From Ewingella sp049889095 (GTDB lineage: Bacteria; Pseudomonadota; Gammaproteobacteria; Enterobacterales; Enterobacteriaceae), in the NCBI GenBank assembly GCA_049889095.1, contig JBLJFK010000001.1: a DNA stretch of 64,000 nucleotides; one strand, written 5' to 3'. Under the pieces are notes generated by a model. The model was not told the DNA's origin. It made no database searches and saw nothing but the letters and a program-made list of their open reading frames with translations. The translations under genes and the position numbers were made by a program. Below are positions 35,498 to 44,084 of this stretch, piece by piece. Positions within the stretch are counted from its first letter, which is position 1. The number at the start of each line of letters is the position of its first letter.

Positions 35498-36308
35498 TGC
35501 TTAGATACTTTATGTAATTTTTAATCATTATTTTCATTTCATCTAAAACATTACGATAGCTGAAATTATATTCATTAATGGTTCGTGAGTTATCAGTTAC
35601 TGGGAAGTACTCCCCTGCAAAGCCATTATGCCATTTAATACTGCATTGAGTTTCTGACAATATGACGTTTGCAATCTCATCAGCCGTTGTATTAGAGCCG
35701 GAAGCAATGTTATAAACATTATGAGTATTCTTTTGTGCTATTTTATAAATTAATGCAGCAACATCAGTAACTGAAACATAGTCCTTAGCATATTCCGGCG
35801 AGACATACATATCCACATGCTTATTATTGATGGAATTTCTAATAATACTTGGCAAAAAAAGCGGGCTATGTAAGGCAAGCCCATACACATTACTAGGCCT
35901 GACAATAACAGTATTTTTTTCGCTTCTTAGACAAAGCTCCTCAGAGACTAACTTCGTCAGATTAAATAAGCGCCGGTTGTCACTCTCACATATTGTAACA
36001 TTCGCGCTTTCACTAGACGCTTCTTGCTCCATATATACACGTGTAGATGAAATATATATTAATTTAGTAAAACTTGCATGTTCTAGTATATCGGCTAAAA
36101 GTTTGGTATTTGAATTAAAAACTTCAAATGGTTTGTTTACACAATCGCCGTTACCTGCTGCAAATATAACTATACCTAGGTCAGTAGTTAGCAGTGTATT
36201 GCAGTTACGAACAGGTACGTTAACCGTTTCACCTTTTTCTTTAAGTAAGGATACAATTTCACCACCAATGAAACCATTGCCTCCAATTACTGTATACTTA
36301 TCACTCAT
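35487..36308 (-). CDS. Extended SDR (NDP-sugar 4-keto reductase candidate) with atypical active site
   Basis: A 273-residue NAD-dependent epimerase/dehydratase-type protein. The dinucleotide fold is VIGGNGFIGG (residues 7-16), the catalytic Ser region is YISSTRVY, and the position of the YxxxK motif reads F115-N-L-T-K119, so the catalytic Tyr is replaced by Phe. It follows rmlC (4-base overlap) where rmlD would be expected and probably reduces the RmlC product, to rhamnose or to 6-deoxytalose. rmlD itself is not in the window. The function is inference from position. Confidence 0.7.
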   Translation of the reverse strand: MSDKYTVIGGNGFIGGEIVSLLKEKGETVNVPVRNCNTLLTTDLGIVIFAAGNGDCVNKPFEVFNSNTKLLADILEHASFTKLIYISSTRVYMEQEASSESANVTICESDNRRLFNLTKLVSEELCLRSEKNTVIVRPSNVYGLALHSPLFLPSIIRNSINNKHVDMYVSPEYAKDYVSVTDVAALIYKIAQKNTHNVYNIASGSNTTADEIANVILSETQCSIKWHNGFAGEYFPVTDNSRTINEYNFSYRNVLDEMKIMIKNYIKYLSNDI

Positions 36309-36844
36309 TTCATATCCCGGTATTCTTGCAGCGTCATCTGTTTTTTATCTTTCTCTGATAAAAGAGGATTCTCGATTGGCCAAGCAATATCAAGATTAAC
36401 ATCATCCCACATAATTCCGCCCTCATCGCTTGGGTCATAGAAATCTGTGCATTTATAATGAAAATCGGCATACTCGCTCAACACACAAAAACCATGAGCA
36501 AAGCCAGGAGGGACATAAAGCTGATTATTTTTCTCACCGCTCAGAATCACTCCAACATATTGACCTAATGTCTCAGAATCTCGACGTAAATCGACTGCAA
36601 CATCATAAACAGTGCCACTAATTACACTGACCAGTTTACCTTGTGGCTTGGTCTTCTGAAAATGCAAACCGCGTAAAACATTTTTAGCCGAGCGAGAACG
36701 ATTATCTTGGACGAAACTCTCTTCGATGCCAGCCTCTTTATATTTTTTTTCATGCCAGGCTTCCAAAAAAAAACCCCGAGAATCACCAAAAATTTTTGGT
36801 TCAAGAATTAAACATCCAGAAAGAGGCGTCTTGATAATATTCAT
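36305..36844 (-). CDS. rmlC: RmlC, dTDP-4-dehydrorhamnose 3,5-epimerase
   Basis: Third enzyme of dTDP-L-rhamnose synthesis. A 179-residue cupin with FGDSRGFFLEAWHEKKY, the catalytic His in NVLRGLHFQ, GTVYDVAVDLRRDS and YVPPGFAHGFCVLS. The frame extends 5 codons further up, but AGGA 6 bases before the ATG at 36844 and the family N-terminus fix the start. A 90-base AT-rich gap separates it from rmlA, the largest within the operon apart from the one before rmlB. Confidence 0.96.
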   Translation of the reverse strand: MNIIKTPLSGCLILEPKIFGDSRGFFLEAWHEKKYKEAGIEESFVQDNRSRSAKNVLRGLHFQKTKPQGKLVSVISGTVYDVAVDLRRDSETLGQYVGVILSGEKNNQLYVPPGFAHGFCVLSEYADFHYKCTDFYDPSDEGGIMWDDVNLDIAWPIENPLLSEKDKKQMTLQEYRDMK

Positions 36845-36934
36845 AAAACTTCCTACCATTTAATTAATTTAGATCAAATACAATTATAAATTGCATCAAC
36901 AAACGATAAATTTCATTAGCAAATATAATATTAA

Positions 36935-37798
36935 CTAATTGATGAGTTTTAAGAGATATTGACCATAACTATTTTTTTTGAAAAGTGTACCTCGCTCTAG
37001 CAACTCATCATCGCTTAACCAACCATTACGCCACGCAATTTCTTCTGGACAGGCAACCATCATGCCTTGTCTTTTCTGAACAGTTTCAACAAAGCTGCCC
37101 GCTTCAATCAAACTGTCATGAGTACCGGTATCAAGCCATGCGAATCCGCGACCAAGTAATTCGACCTGAAGTTTCGACCTTTTTAAGTATTCTTCATTGA
37201 CTGCGGTGATCTCTAATTCGCCACGCTCTGACGGTTTAATATTCTTTGCTATTTCTATGACACTATTATCATAGAAGTAGAGACCGGTCACTGCCCAATT
37301 TGATTTAGGATGTATTGGTTTTTCTTCAATTGATAACGCATTAAAATCGGAGTCAAAATCAACGACTCCAAAACGCTCTGGATCAATAACATGGTAGCCA
37401 AAAATGGTCGCGCCATCCGTTCTCTCAGCTACTGAGCGCAACTTACCGCTAAAACCCTGTCCAAAGAAGATATTATCTCCTAATACCAAACAAACGGAAT
37501 CTGAACCAATAAAATCTTCGCCTATAATGAAAGCTTGAGCGAGTCCATCTGGATTCGGTTGTACTGCATATTCTAAACGCACACCAAAATGTCGACCATC
37601 ACCTAAAAGACGCTGAAAGGATGCTTGATCTTCTTCCGTAGTTATAATGAGAATATCTCGAATACCCGCTAACATTAATACTGAAAGCGGATAGTAAATC
37701 ATTGGTTTATCATAAATTGGCAGTAACTGCTTCGACACACCCATTGTTACAGGATATAAACGCGTGCCTGATCCGCCTGCTAAAATAATACCTTTCAT
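36935..37798 (-). CDS. rmlA: RmlA, glucose-1-phosphate thymidylyltransferase
   Basis: Makes dTDP-glucose, the first step of the rhamnose pathway. 287 residues with the nucleotidyltransferase signature GGSGTRLYPVTMGVSKQLLP, the metal site in LVLGDNIFFG, and EEKPIHPKSNWAVTGLYFYDN. It begins 4 bases after rmlB. A second rmlA/rmlB pair commonly exists in the enterobacterial common antigen cluster outside this window. Confidence 0.97.
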   Translation of the reverse strand: MKGIILAGGSGTRLYPVTMGVSKQLLPIYDKPMIYYPLSVLMLAGIRDILIITTEEDQASFQRLLGDGRHFGVRLEYAVQPNPDGLAQAFIIGEDFIGSDSVCLVLGDNIFFGQGFSGKLRSVAERTDGATIFGYHVIDPERFGVVDFDSDFNALSIEEKPIHPKSNWAVTGLYFYDNSVIEIAKNIKPSERGELEITAVNEEYLKRSKLQVELLGRGFAWLDTGTHDSLIEAGSFVETVQKRQGMMVACPEEIAWRNGWLSDDELLERGTLFKKNSYGQYLLKLIN

Positions 37799-37802
37799 AT
37801 AA

Positions 37803-38876
37803 TTATTCCAGTCCTAAACGTTCACGTTGATAGCTGCCATCTTGCACTCTCTTGCACCAAGTTGGGTTATCAAGATACCAAATAATAGTTTTTCTAATCC
37901 CAGACTCGAATGTTTCAACAGGCTTCCAGTTGAGTTCCTGATTAATTTTCTCTGCATCAATGGCATAACGACGGTCATGCCCAGGGCGATCTGTCACATA
38001 AGTGATCTGTTTACTGTAGGATTGCTCTTTTGGAACGAGTTCATCCAAAAGGCCACAAATAGTCAGCACCACATCGAGATTTTTCTTCTCATTATGCCCA
38101 CCAATATTATATGTCTCACCGACTTTGCCTTCTGTGACCACTTTATAAAGCGCACAGGCATGGTCTTCAACATATAACCAGTCACGGATTTGATCGCCTT
38201 TGCCGTAAATAGGCAAGTTTTTTCCTTCGAGGGCATTAAGTATGACTAAAGGAATGAGTTTTTCAGGGAAATGGTACGGGCCATAGTTATTCGAACAGTT
38301 TGTTACGATGCATGGCAGGCCATAGGTACGCTGCCAGGCACGTACAATATGGTCACTGGAGGCTTTCGAAGCAGAATAAGGACTGCTTGGCGCATACGCG
38401 GTTTTCTCTGTAAAGAGCGGCAGCGCCTCATCGCTTTCCCATTCATCAGGATGCGGTAAATCGCCGTAAACCTCATCTGTGGATATGTGATGGAAACGAA
38501 ATGTATTCTTACGATGATCATCTAAGCCAGCCCAATAGGCTCTGGCTGCTTCGAGCAACGTATAAGTTCCAACAATGTTAGTGCCGATAAATTCAGCAGG
38601 ACCGGTGATTGAACGGTCAACATGGCTCTCCGCTGCTAAATGCATTACAGCATCAGGTTGATGCTGGATAAAAACCTGATCCAGTGCATTTTTATCGCAG
38701 ATATCAACCTGTTCAAACGCATAACGGTCGCTCTCAGACACGCTAAGTAATGATTCAAGGTTTCCAGCATAGGTCAATTTATCTATGTTAATGACATTAT
38801 CTTTCGTATTATTAATAACATGACGAACTACTGCTGAACCAATAAAACCGGCACCACCGGTAACAAGAATTTTCAT
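37803..38876 (-). CDS. rmlB: RmlB, dTDP-glucose 4,6-dehydratase
   Basis: Second step of the dTDP-rhamnose pathway. A 357-residue extended SDR with GGAGFIGSAV, the active-site segment HISTDEVYGDL (Asp-Glu pair that distinguishes dehydratases) and YSASK (catalytic Tyr and Lys). An 80-base gap separates it from the preceding WbpM-type gene, and rmlA follows at 4 bases. Confidence 0.97.
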   Translation of the reverse strand: MKILVTGGAGFIGSAVVRHVINNTKDNVINIDKLTYAGNLESLLSVSESDRYAFEQVDICDKNALDQVFIQHQPDAVMHLAAESHVDRSITGPAEFIGTNIVGTYTLLEAARAYWAGLDDHRKNTFRFHHISTDEVYGDLPHPDEWESDEALPLFTEKTAYAPSSPYSASKASSDHIVRAWQRTYGLPCIVTNCSNNYGPYHFPEKLIPLVILNALEGKNLPIYGKGDQIRDWLYVEDHACALYKVVTEGKVGETYNIGGHNEKKNLDVVLTICGLLDELVPKEQSYSKQITYVTDRPGHDRRYAIDAEKINQELNWKPVETFESGIRKTIIWYLDNPTWCKRVQDGSYQRERLGLE

Positions 38877-38958
38877 CTCAACAATCTCTCTTTGGATTTA
38901 CAAATTCGCGCTTAAACCAACATTTAATTTATATTAAATGTAAAGACGTTATATACGG

Positions 38959-40848
38959 TCATTTGTCCTGGGATTTAACCCACATAACATCACATATACC
39001 ATCGGTGGGCATGAAGCCGGCAGGCGCTTTAAGTAACAACTCGCGTATACGGTTTTGGTCGAAATGACTGCAGGCAATGTTCAACTCGCTGATTAATTCA
39101 GTGAGTTCTTCCCATGGCATCATGACTTCATTCGCAGTCATGATGCGCGGGTGCTGCGTATTCATAACATTTTCTCCGATGAGTAACTCTTCAAAAAGTT
39201 TCTCACCTGGCCGCAGACCGGTCATTTTGATCTCTATATCCCCAGCAGGATTTTGAGCGTCACGGAGCTTAAGTCCACTTAGCGTAACCATTCGATGGGC
39301 CAAATCGATAATTTTTACAGGGTCGCCCATGTCCAGTACGAATACATCACCACCATGGCCCATTGCACCGGCCTGGATAACCAACTGCGCAGCTTCAGGA
39401 ATGGTCATAAAGTAACGAATAATATCAGGGTGAGTGAGCGTTATCGGACCACCTGCTGCGATCTGCTTCTCAAAAAGCGGCACAACGGAGCCCGATGAAC
39501 CGAGAACATTACCAAAGCGCACCATGCTAAAGCAGGTAGCATTTTGGGAAGACGCTAACCCCTGAAGTACTAACTCCGCAATTCGCTTAGTCGCGCCCAT
39601 AGTATTGGTTGGACGTACTGCTTTATCGGTTGAAATCAATACAAATTTTGTAACCTGACAGGCAATGGCTGCCCGCGCACACGCCAGCGTGCCAAATACG
39701 TTATTACGCACACCATCCGTTACATTATATTCAACCAGCGGCACGTGCTTATAGGCGGCCGCATGATAAATAGTTTCTATTTTAAAGCTCGTTAATATGC
39801 GTTCAACATGCTCCTGTTCCTGCACATTGCCCAAAATAGGATAGAGCTCTGTCTGTAAACTGTGCGCACTGATTATATCGGCTAACTCACGTTCGATAGC
39901 ATAAAGTGAATATTCAGACATTTCATAGAGCACCAATATTTTCGGCGCGTTGCGTAAAATCTGCCGGCATAATTCAGAACCAATGGATCCTCCGGCTCCC
40001 GTCACCATTACGGATTTATCACGAATATTCCTCGCGATAAGCTCTGGAACAGCATCGACTGGATCCCGCCCTAATAGATCGGTGATGGAGACTTTACGCA
40101 GTGTATCAATACTGGCTTTACCCTCGACTAAATCAACCATACCAGGGATAGAAAGCACCTCACATGGCAAGCCTTCCAGCTGATTGATAACCTCACGTTT
40201 GCGGGAACGAGTAGCACTCGGCATCGCAAGAAGGATTTTCTTGACCTCATACTTATCTACCAACCAAGCGAGTTTATCGGGTGAGTAGACTGCTACACCA
40301 TGCATCACGGTTCCTTGCAGGCGGGAATTATCATCCACAAAAGCCACGGGATAATATTCAGCAGCCTGACTCAATGCGGGCAGCAACTGCCTACCCGACG
40401 CACCTGCCCCATAGATAATAATTTTTGTGCCCATCTTCAGGCCGCGATTAATGATCATCCGCAATGCAAGTCGGGAACCAGCAATCATCAAAAGTCCAAA
40501 AGAAAAATAGATAATGGGTACCGTACGCGGCAGATACAAATTGGTATAAAAAGCGGCAATAATGATCAGTAACGAGGAAGCAACCATGCCGAAAGCCACA
40601 GCAACTAATATTTTTGCGGTGATATATCGAATGACAGCACGATATAGTCCCAGTTTCACAAAGAAGCCAAGAGTTGCAACAATAACGGAAAGGATCAAAA
40701 TCCAGTGCGGTAAACTTGCAACGGGTGTCATTGAATCAATACGTACCCAAAATGCGAACCAGAAAGCACATAACAACAACACGACATCAATTGTCAGAGT
40801 GATAATTCTTTTCGCCGGCCTGGGTAAAGAGAGCAAATACTTAAGCAT
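38959..40848 (-). CDS. WbpM-type membrane UDP-N-acetylglucosamine 4,6-dehydratase
   Basis: A 629-residue protein with four N-terminal TM helices (about 13-120), a first dinucleotide fold (IIYGAGASGRQLL), and a C-terminal SDR dehydratase domain (VTGAGGSIGSELCRQ). The catalytic motif is the family-typical Met form (NTMGATK) in place of YxxxK. It should make UDP-2-acetamido-2,6-dideoxy-xylo-4-hexulose, precursor of QuiNAc or FucNAc. A TTG four codons upstream is open, but I use the ATG at 40848. It works with the reductase and WbpL-type transferase earlier in the operon. Confidence 0.92.
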   Translation of the reverse strand: MLKYLLSLPRPAKRIITLTIDVVLLLCAFWFAFWVRIDSMTPVASLPHWILILSVIVATLGFFVKLGLYRAVIRYITAKILVAVAFGMVASSLLIIIAAFYTNLYLPRTVPIIYFSFGLLMIAGSRLALRMIINRGLKMGTKIIIYGAGASGRQLLPALSQAAEYYPVAFVDDNSRLQGTVMHGVAVYSPDKLAWLVDKYEVKKILLAMPSATRSRKREVINQLEGLPCEVLSIPGMVDLVEGKASIDTLRKVSITDLLGRDPVDAVPELIARNIRDKSVMVTGAGGSIGSELCRQILRNAPKILVLYEMSEYSLYAIERELADIISAHSLQTELYPILGNVQEQEHVERILTSFKIETIYHAAAYKHVPLVEYNVTDGVRNNVFGTLACARAAIACQVTKFVLISTDKAVRPTNTMGATKRIAELVLQGLASSQNATCFSMVRFGNVLGSSGSVVPLFEKQIAAGGPITLTHPDIIRYFMTIPEAAQLVIQAGAMGHGGDVFVLDMGDPVKIIDLAHRMVTLSGLKLRDAQNPAGDIEIKMTGLRPGEKLFEELLIGENVMNTQHPRIMTANEVMMPWEELTELISELNIACSHFDQNRIRELLLKAPAGFMPTDGICDVMWVKSQDK

Positions 40849-40876
40849 AATTTCAACCAAGTAGATTATCAGAGCA

Positions 40877-41455
40877 TCAAGCCCTGGTTTTCAAAACTGT
40901 CCCGGGAGCACACACAGAAAAGGCTTCAACATAAGCCTTATACCCTCCGCATGAACCAACCTGTACAAAAGCATTCTTCCCAATATGGGCACTTCCGGCC
41001 AGATGTACGCCTACGCCAAGGTGAGAGAAGTCTTCAAGCATTCCGTCATGATCGACTGTCGACGTACAATTGATAATGACGCCTTGCCCAATATGAGCAT
41101 CTACGCCAATGACCACGCCAGCAAAAATGACAGTGCCTGAACCGACTTTTACGGAAGGACTGACAATAGCTTTAGGGTGAATTAAGGTTGCTAATTTTAG
41201 CCCCAGATTCAAAGCTTGGCATTGTAGCTGCTCTCTAACGTTATTGTTGCCAATACCGATAACTGCGTGGGTATAACGCGGCGCGTACTCTTTTAACTGG
41301 TCAATACACCCAATGATATTGGAACGTTTTTCACCACCGGGCTTCCAGCTATCGTCGAGATAAGCAATATGCGAAAAAGCACCAGAAAGCGAAGCCAGTT
41401 CATAAATCGAACGTCCATGCCCACCGGCCCCGAGGATCAACAGTGAATCGGTCAT
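40877..41455 (-). CDS. NeuD/PglD-type sugar acetyltransferase
   Basis: A 192-residue acetyltransferase of the NeuD/PglD family: an N-terminal nucleotide-sugar binding fold (LLILGAGGHGRSIYELA) and a C-terminal left-handed beta-helix (PKAIVSPSVKVGSGTVIFAGVVIG, with the conserved His in CTSTVDHDG). PglD acts on a 4-amino sugar, but no matching aminotransferase is in this operon, so it may O-acetylate or acylate another position. It overlaps the WbpL-type gene by 4 bases. Confidence 0.85.
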   Translation of the reverse strand: MTDSLLILGAGGHGRSIYELASLSGAFSHIAYLDDSWKPGGEKRSNIIGCIDQLKEYAPRYTHAVIGIGNNNVREQLQCQALNLGLKLATLIHPKAIVSPSVKVGSGTVIFAGVVIGVDAHIGQGVIINCTSTVDHDGMLEDFSHLGVGVHLAGSAHIGKNAFVQVGSCGGYKAYVEAFSVCAPGTVLKTRA

Positions 41456-42492
41456 AATGACGAGTTAGCCTTATCTTTCACTCCTGCACCGCAGAAGAAA
41501 GCGAGTGCAAGAAGCGGCAGCCATGCTATGAAAACGCCAATGACACCGGTGACGACTCCTTTAGCAATAAGAAGCGACAAAGGAGTAAGCCATACAATGT
41601 TGATGAGCAATGCGCCTAATGTGACAGGTATATGGCTGCCATACTTACGGGCCAGAATTTGATATGTGTGGCTGGCGTGTGCTTCATAAACCTTCTTACC
41701 GGCAATAAGGCGACGCAATAACGTCACCGTAGCATCAACAATAAATAGGCCCAACAGGCATATTTCAGCCATAAATAAGCCACTGCTTAAGGTCGCAACA
41801 TGCAGCACAATAAGACCGACAATAATACCGAGGAAACCGCTGCCTGCGTCTCCCATAAAAATTTTAGCTTTTGGAAAATTCCAGAAAACGAATCCTAATG
41901 CTGCGCAACCTAATAGAACCAGAATAGAGAACTGACTTGTTTCCATAGCTCCAGGTACAGAGAAAATAAGCAGCATGCATGAACTGATTGAAAACGTGAT
42001 GGCCTCTATACTTGCCAGACCATTAATTCCATCCATAAAGTTATAAAGATTTAGCATCCACGCCAAATAGATCAAACCAAATAACATGCCAGCCCAACCG
42101 GCGGAAAACTCATAACCAAACAGATCAATAATCGGGAACTGCCCTAAAAAATACAGCCCTGCCGCTCCGGCCATAAAATGCATTAGCAAACGCCATCTGG
42201 CTGCGATATGTCCATGGTCATCGAGAAACCCAACAATAGCAGTAATACTACCCGCAATAGACAGAGAGAATAACTGAGAAGTTGAGATAAGGCCTAGCAT
42301 AAATAAAACCACCAGCCCAATGAGGAAACTCACCACGATAGCAACGCCACCACCGCGTGGTGTTGGGACTGAATGTGAACTACGTTGATTAGGAACATCA
42401 ATAACATTATTTTTTAACGCATAAACCCGCAAACACCAAGTCAAAACAAAAGAAATAATGAAGATAACCACAGCAATGATTACATTAAGCAT
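41452..42492 (-). CDS. WbpL/WecA-type undecaprenyl-phosphate sugar-1-phosphate transferase
   Basis: The likely initiating enzyme of O-unit assembly. A 346-residue polytopic membrane protein of the MraY/WecA family with about ten TM helices. The WbpL-like motif DVPNQRSSHSVPTPRGGG lies after TM1, then the NFMDGINGLASIEA segment and GDAGSGFLG, both catalytic-loop hallmarks, and a basic cytoplasmic loop with HASHTYQILARKYG. It sits between the 4-keto reductase and the acetyltransferase. QuiNAc-1-P or FucNAc-1-P is the expected substrate because the operon makes that precursor. Confidence 0.9.
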   Translation of the reverse strand: MLNVIIAVVIFIISFVLTWCLRVYALKNNVIDVPNQRSSHSVPTPRGGGVAIVVSFLIGLVVLFMLGLISTSQLFSLSIAGSITAIVGFLDDHGHIAARWRLLMHFMAGAAGLYFLGQFPIIDLFGYEFSAGWAGMLFGLIYLAWMLNLYNFMDGINGLASIEAITFSISSCMLLIFSVPGAMETSQFSILVLLGCAALGFVFWNFPKAKIFMGDAGSGFLGIIVGLIVLHVATLSSGLFMAEICLLGLFIVDATVTLLRRLIAGKKVYEAHASHTYQILARKYGSHIPVTLGALLINIVWLTPLSLLIAKGVVTGVIGVFIAWLPLLALAFFCGAGVKDKANSSL

Positions 42493-43436
42493 TATTTATT
42501 TTCCTTAACAAAATACGCAGCCGTTTTTTTCATAGTCTCGTCAATAGTGACCGGCGGCTGCCAGTTCAATAATGTCATTGCTTTGCTAACGTCAATTTCG
42601 AGTGACCCATAGAGTTGATCGTACAAGTTCTTCTTACCCGTTAATCTCAAAGCAAAACCTAATAAACAAGAGGGGAACCACATAACGCGGGCTGGCTTTT
42701 GCATACCTAAGGAAAAAGCACGAACAATCTCTTCGGTACTGGGTGCACTTTTATCAGCCAATAGGAATAGTTCATTTTTGGACTGTGGATTCTCTATACA
42801 AGCTGTAATAAAACTCACAACATTGTCAAGTGATGCCATCCCTCTTTTATTTTTGACACCTTTAAAAGGTAAAGGCAGTCCGCTTGCAACAATTGTCAGT
42901 AAGCGGCGGATATTACCCGGCGCATTTTCTCCGCAAATAAGTGCTGGACGAATCACGGTTATGGCCATATCGCTATTAGCAAACTGTTTTTTTAATGCTT
43001 CTTCAGCTTCAAGCTTCGAAATGGCATATTCAGAAGTCGGTTTAGGTACGGACTGCTCGGTAAAAGGAGTACCGTAAGTTTCATTACCATTGACACCAAT
43101 AGAACTGATAAAAATAAAATGCTTAACACCTGCAACTTGTGCATCTTGCGCGAGTTTTAGCGTAGCGTCACAGTTGACACGGCGGAACTCAGCTAATTTA
43201 TCTTTTGCTCTATCATCCATAACGTGTGCACGCCCAGCGGTATGAACGACTGTTTCGCAGCCTTTCAGGGCAACTGACCAGTCGGTCTTGTTGGAAATCT
43301 GCCCGATATTAACCAGGGTCTGTGCATTACCAGATGCACGACGTGAAGTCCCTACGACAATGTGATTTTTTTCTTGAAGCTTTGCAACCAAATTACTGCC
43401 GACAAAACCTGTTGCCCCTGTTACCAGAATTTTCAC
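42492..43436 (-). CDS. UDP-4-keto-6-deoxy-N-acetylhexosamine reductase (WbpV/WbpK-type SDR)
   Basis: A 314-residue extended SDR: KILVTGATGFVGSNLV at the N-terminus, HTAGRAHVMDD, the catalytic Ser in FISSIGVNGNET and YAISK with intact Tyr and Lys. In the wbpV-wbpL-wbpM type of module this enzyme reduces the WbpM product to UDP-QuiNAc or UDP-FucNAc; which epimer cannot be told. It is the first gene of the O-antigen operon, about 330 bases downstream of the JUMPStart element, and its stop overlaps the next start (TAATG). Confidence 0.88.
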   Translation of the reverse strand: MKILVTGATGFVGSNLVAKLQEKNHIVVGTSRRASGNAQTLVNIGQISNKTDWSVALKGCETVVHTAGRAHVMDDRAKDKLAEFRRVNCDATLKLAQDAQVAGVKHFIFISSIGVNGNETYGTPFTEQSVPKPTSEYAISKLEAEEALKKQFANSDMAITVIRPALICGENAPGNIRRLLTIVASGLPLPFKGVKNKRGMASLDNVVSFITACIENPQSKNELFLLADKSAPSTEEIVRAFSLGMQKPARVMWFPSCLLGFALRLTGKKNLYDQLYGSLEIDVSKAMTLLNWQPPVTIDETMKKTAAYFVKENK

Positions 43437-43768
43437 TGCGTATCCTTATTAAAGGTAGATCGTGATAACGGTTTCTCATAACCATCACGGTCTATAAAGC
43501 AACCTCATAAAATATTTTTATCAAAAAAAATTATAATGCTAAGTAGGCGCTCTCTGTAAAGATTCAATAATCCAAGTATTCCACAAAAAATAAAATTGAT
43601 GTTTTGGGATGCTCGTTAATGGGCTAATGCAAATAATAAATCGTTAAAAGCTAAGAAATGGCTTTTTTAAGTTTTAATGAACATTAACTTAATAAAGAAG
43701 CAGAATTATAAACCATAGTTTGGACGAAAAAAGGTGCATTGATGTACGGCAAGTAATGATATAAAAAA

Positions 43769-43807
43769 GCACGCTACCGCCCTTGGCTTACAAGCTACCA
43801 ATGCGCT
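43769..43807 (-). promoter_or_regulatory. JUMPStart element with ops site (RfaH recruitment)
   Basis: On the minus strand GGCGGTAGCGT (43781-43771) is a perfect ops core. The bases before it (GCGCATTGGTAGCTTGTAAGCCAAG) follow the 39-base JUMPStart consensus closely. RfaH binds paused RNA polymerase at ops and lets it read through long surface-polysaccharide operons. It lies upstream of the whole 13-gene minus-strand operon. Confidence 0.93.
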
Positions 43808-44033
43808 CCAATTCACTTATCTAATTGAATTTAAACAAGTTACCCAACCAATAGTTTAACCACATCAATCTGTCATTGTCAGTTGCCAGTGCATCTACAT
43901 CAGCAGTGTGATCTTACCCTTACTATTGCCCATGACAAGATTCCATTATCTTAAAATAGGGTTAGATAATTTATTTCGTCAGCTCAATGCCGAAGAGGTT
44001 CAGATTGGCAATTTGTCACTGTATTTAATGAAC

Positions 44034-44058
44034 GAAAAAGCACCATTAGCATGGTGCT
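44034..44058 (-). terminator. Terminator after galU
   Basis: AGCACCAT (44039-44046) pairs with ATGGTGCT (44051-44058); the minus strand continues with five T. It insulates galU from the O-antigen operon. Confidence 0.88.
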
Positions 44059-44084
44059 CTTGAGTTTCATAAAAAACAGACCCG

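Larger units (their letters stand above)
43437..44084. other. Promoter and leader region of the O-antigen operon
   Basis: About 650 bp, AT-rich, between galU and the first operon gene. It holds the galU terminator (44034-44058) and the JUMPStart element. The roughly 330 bases between JUMPStart and the first ATG have no reading frame I can support and would form a long untranslated leader. Confidence 0.7.
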
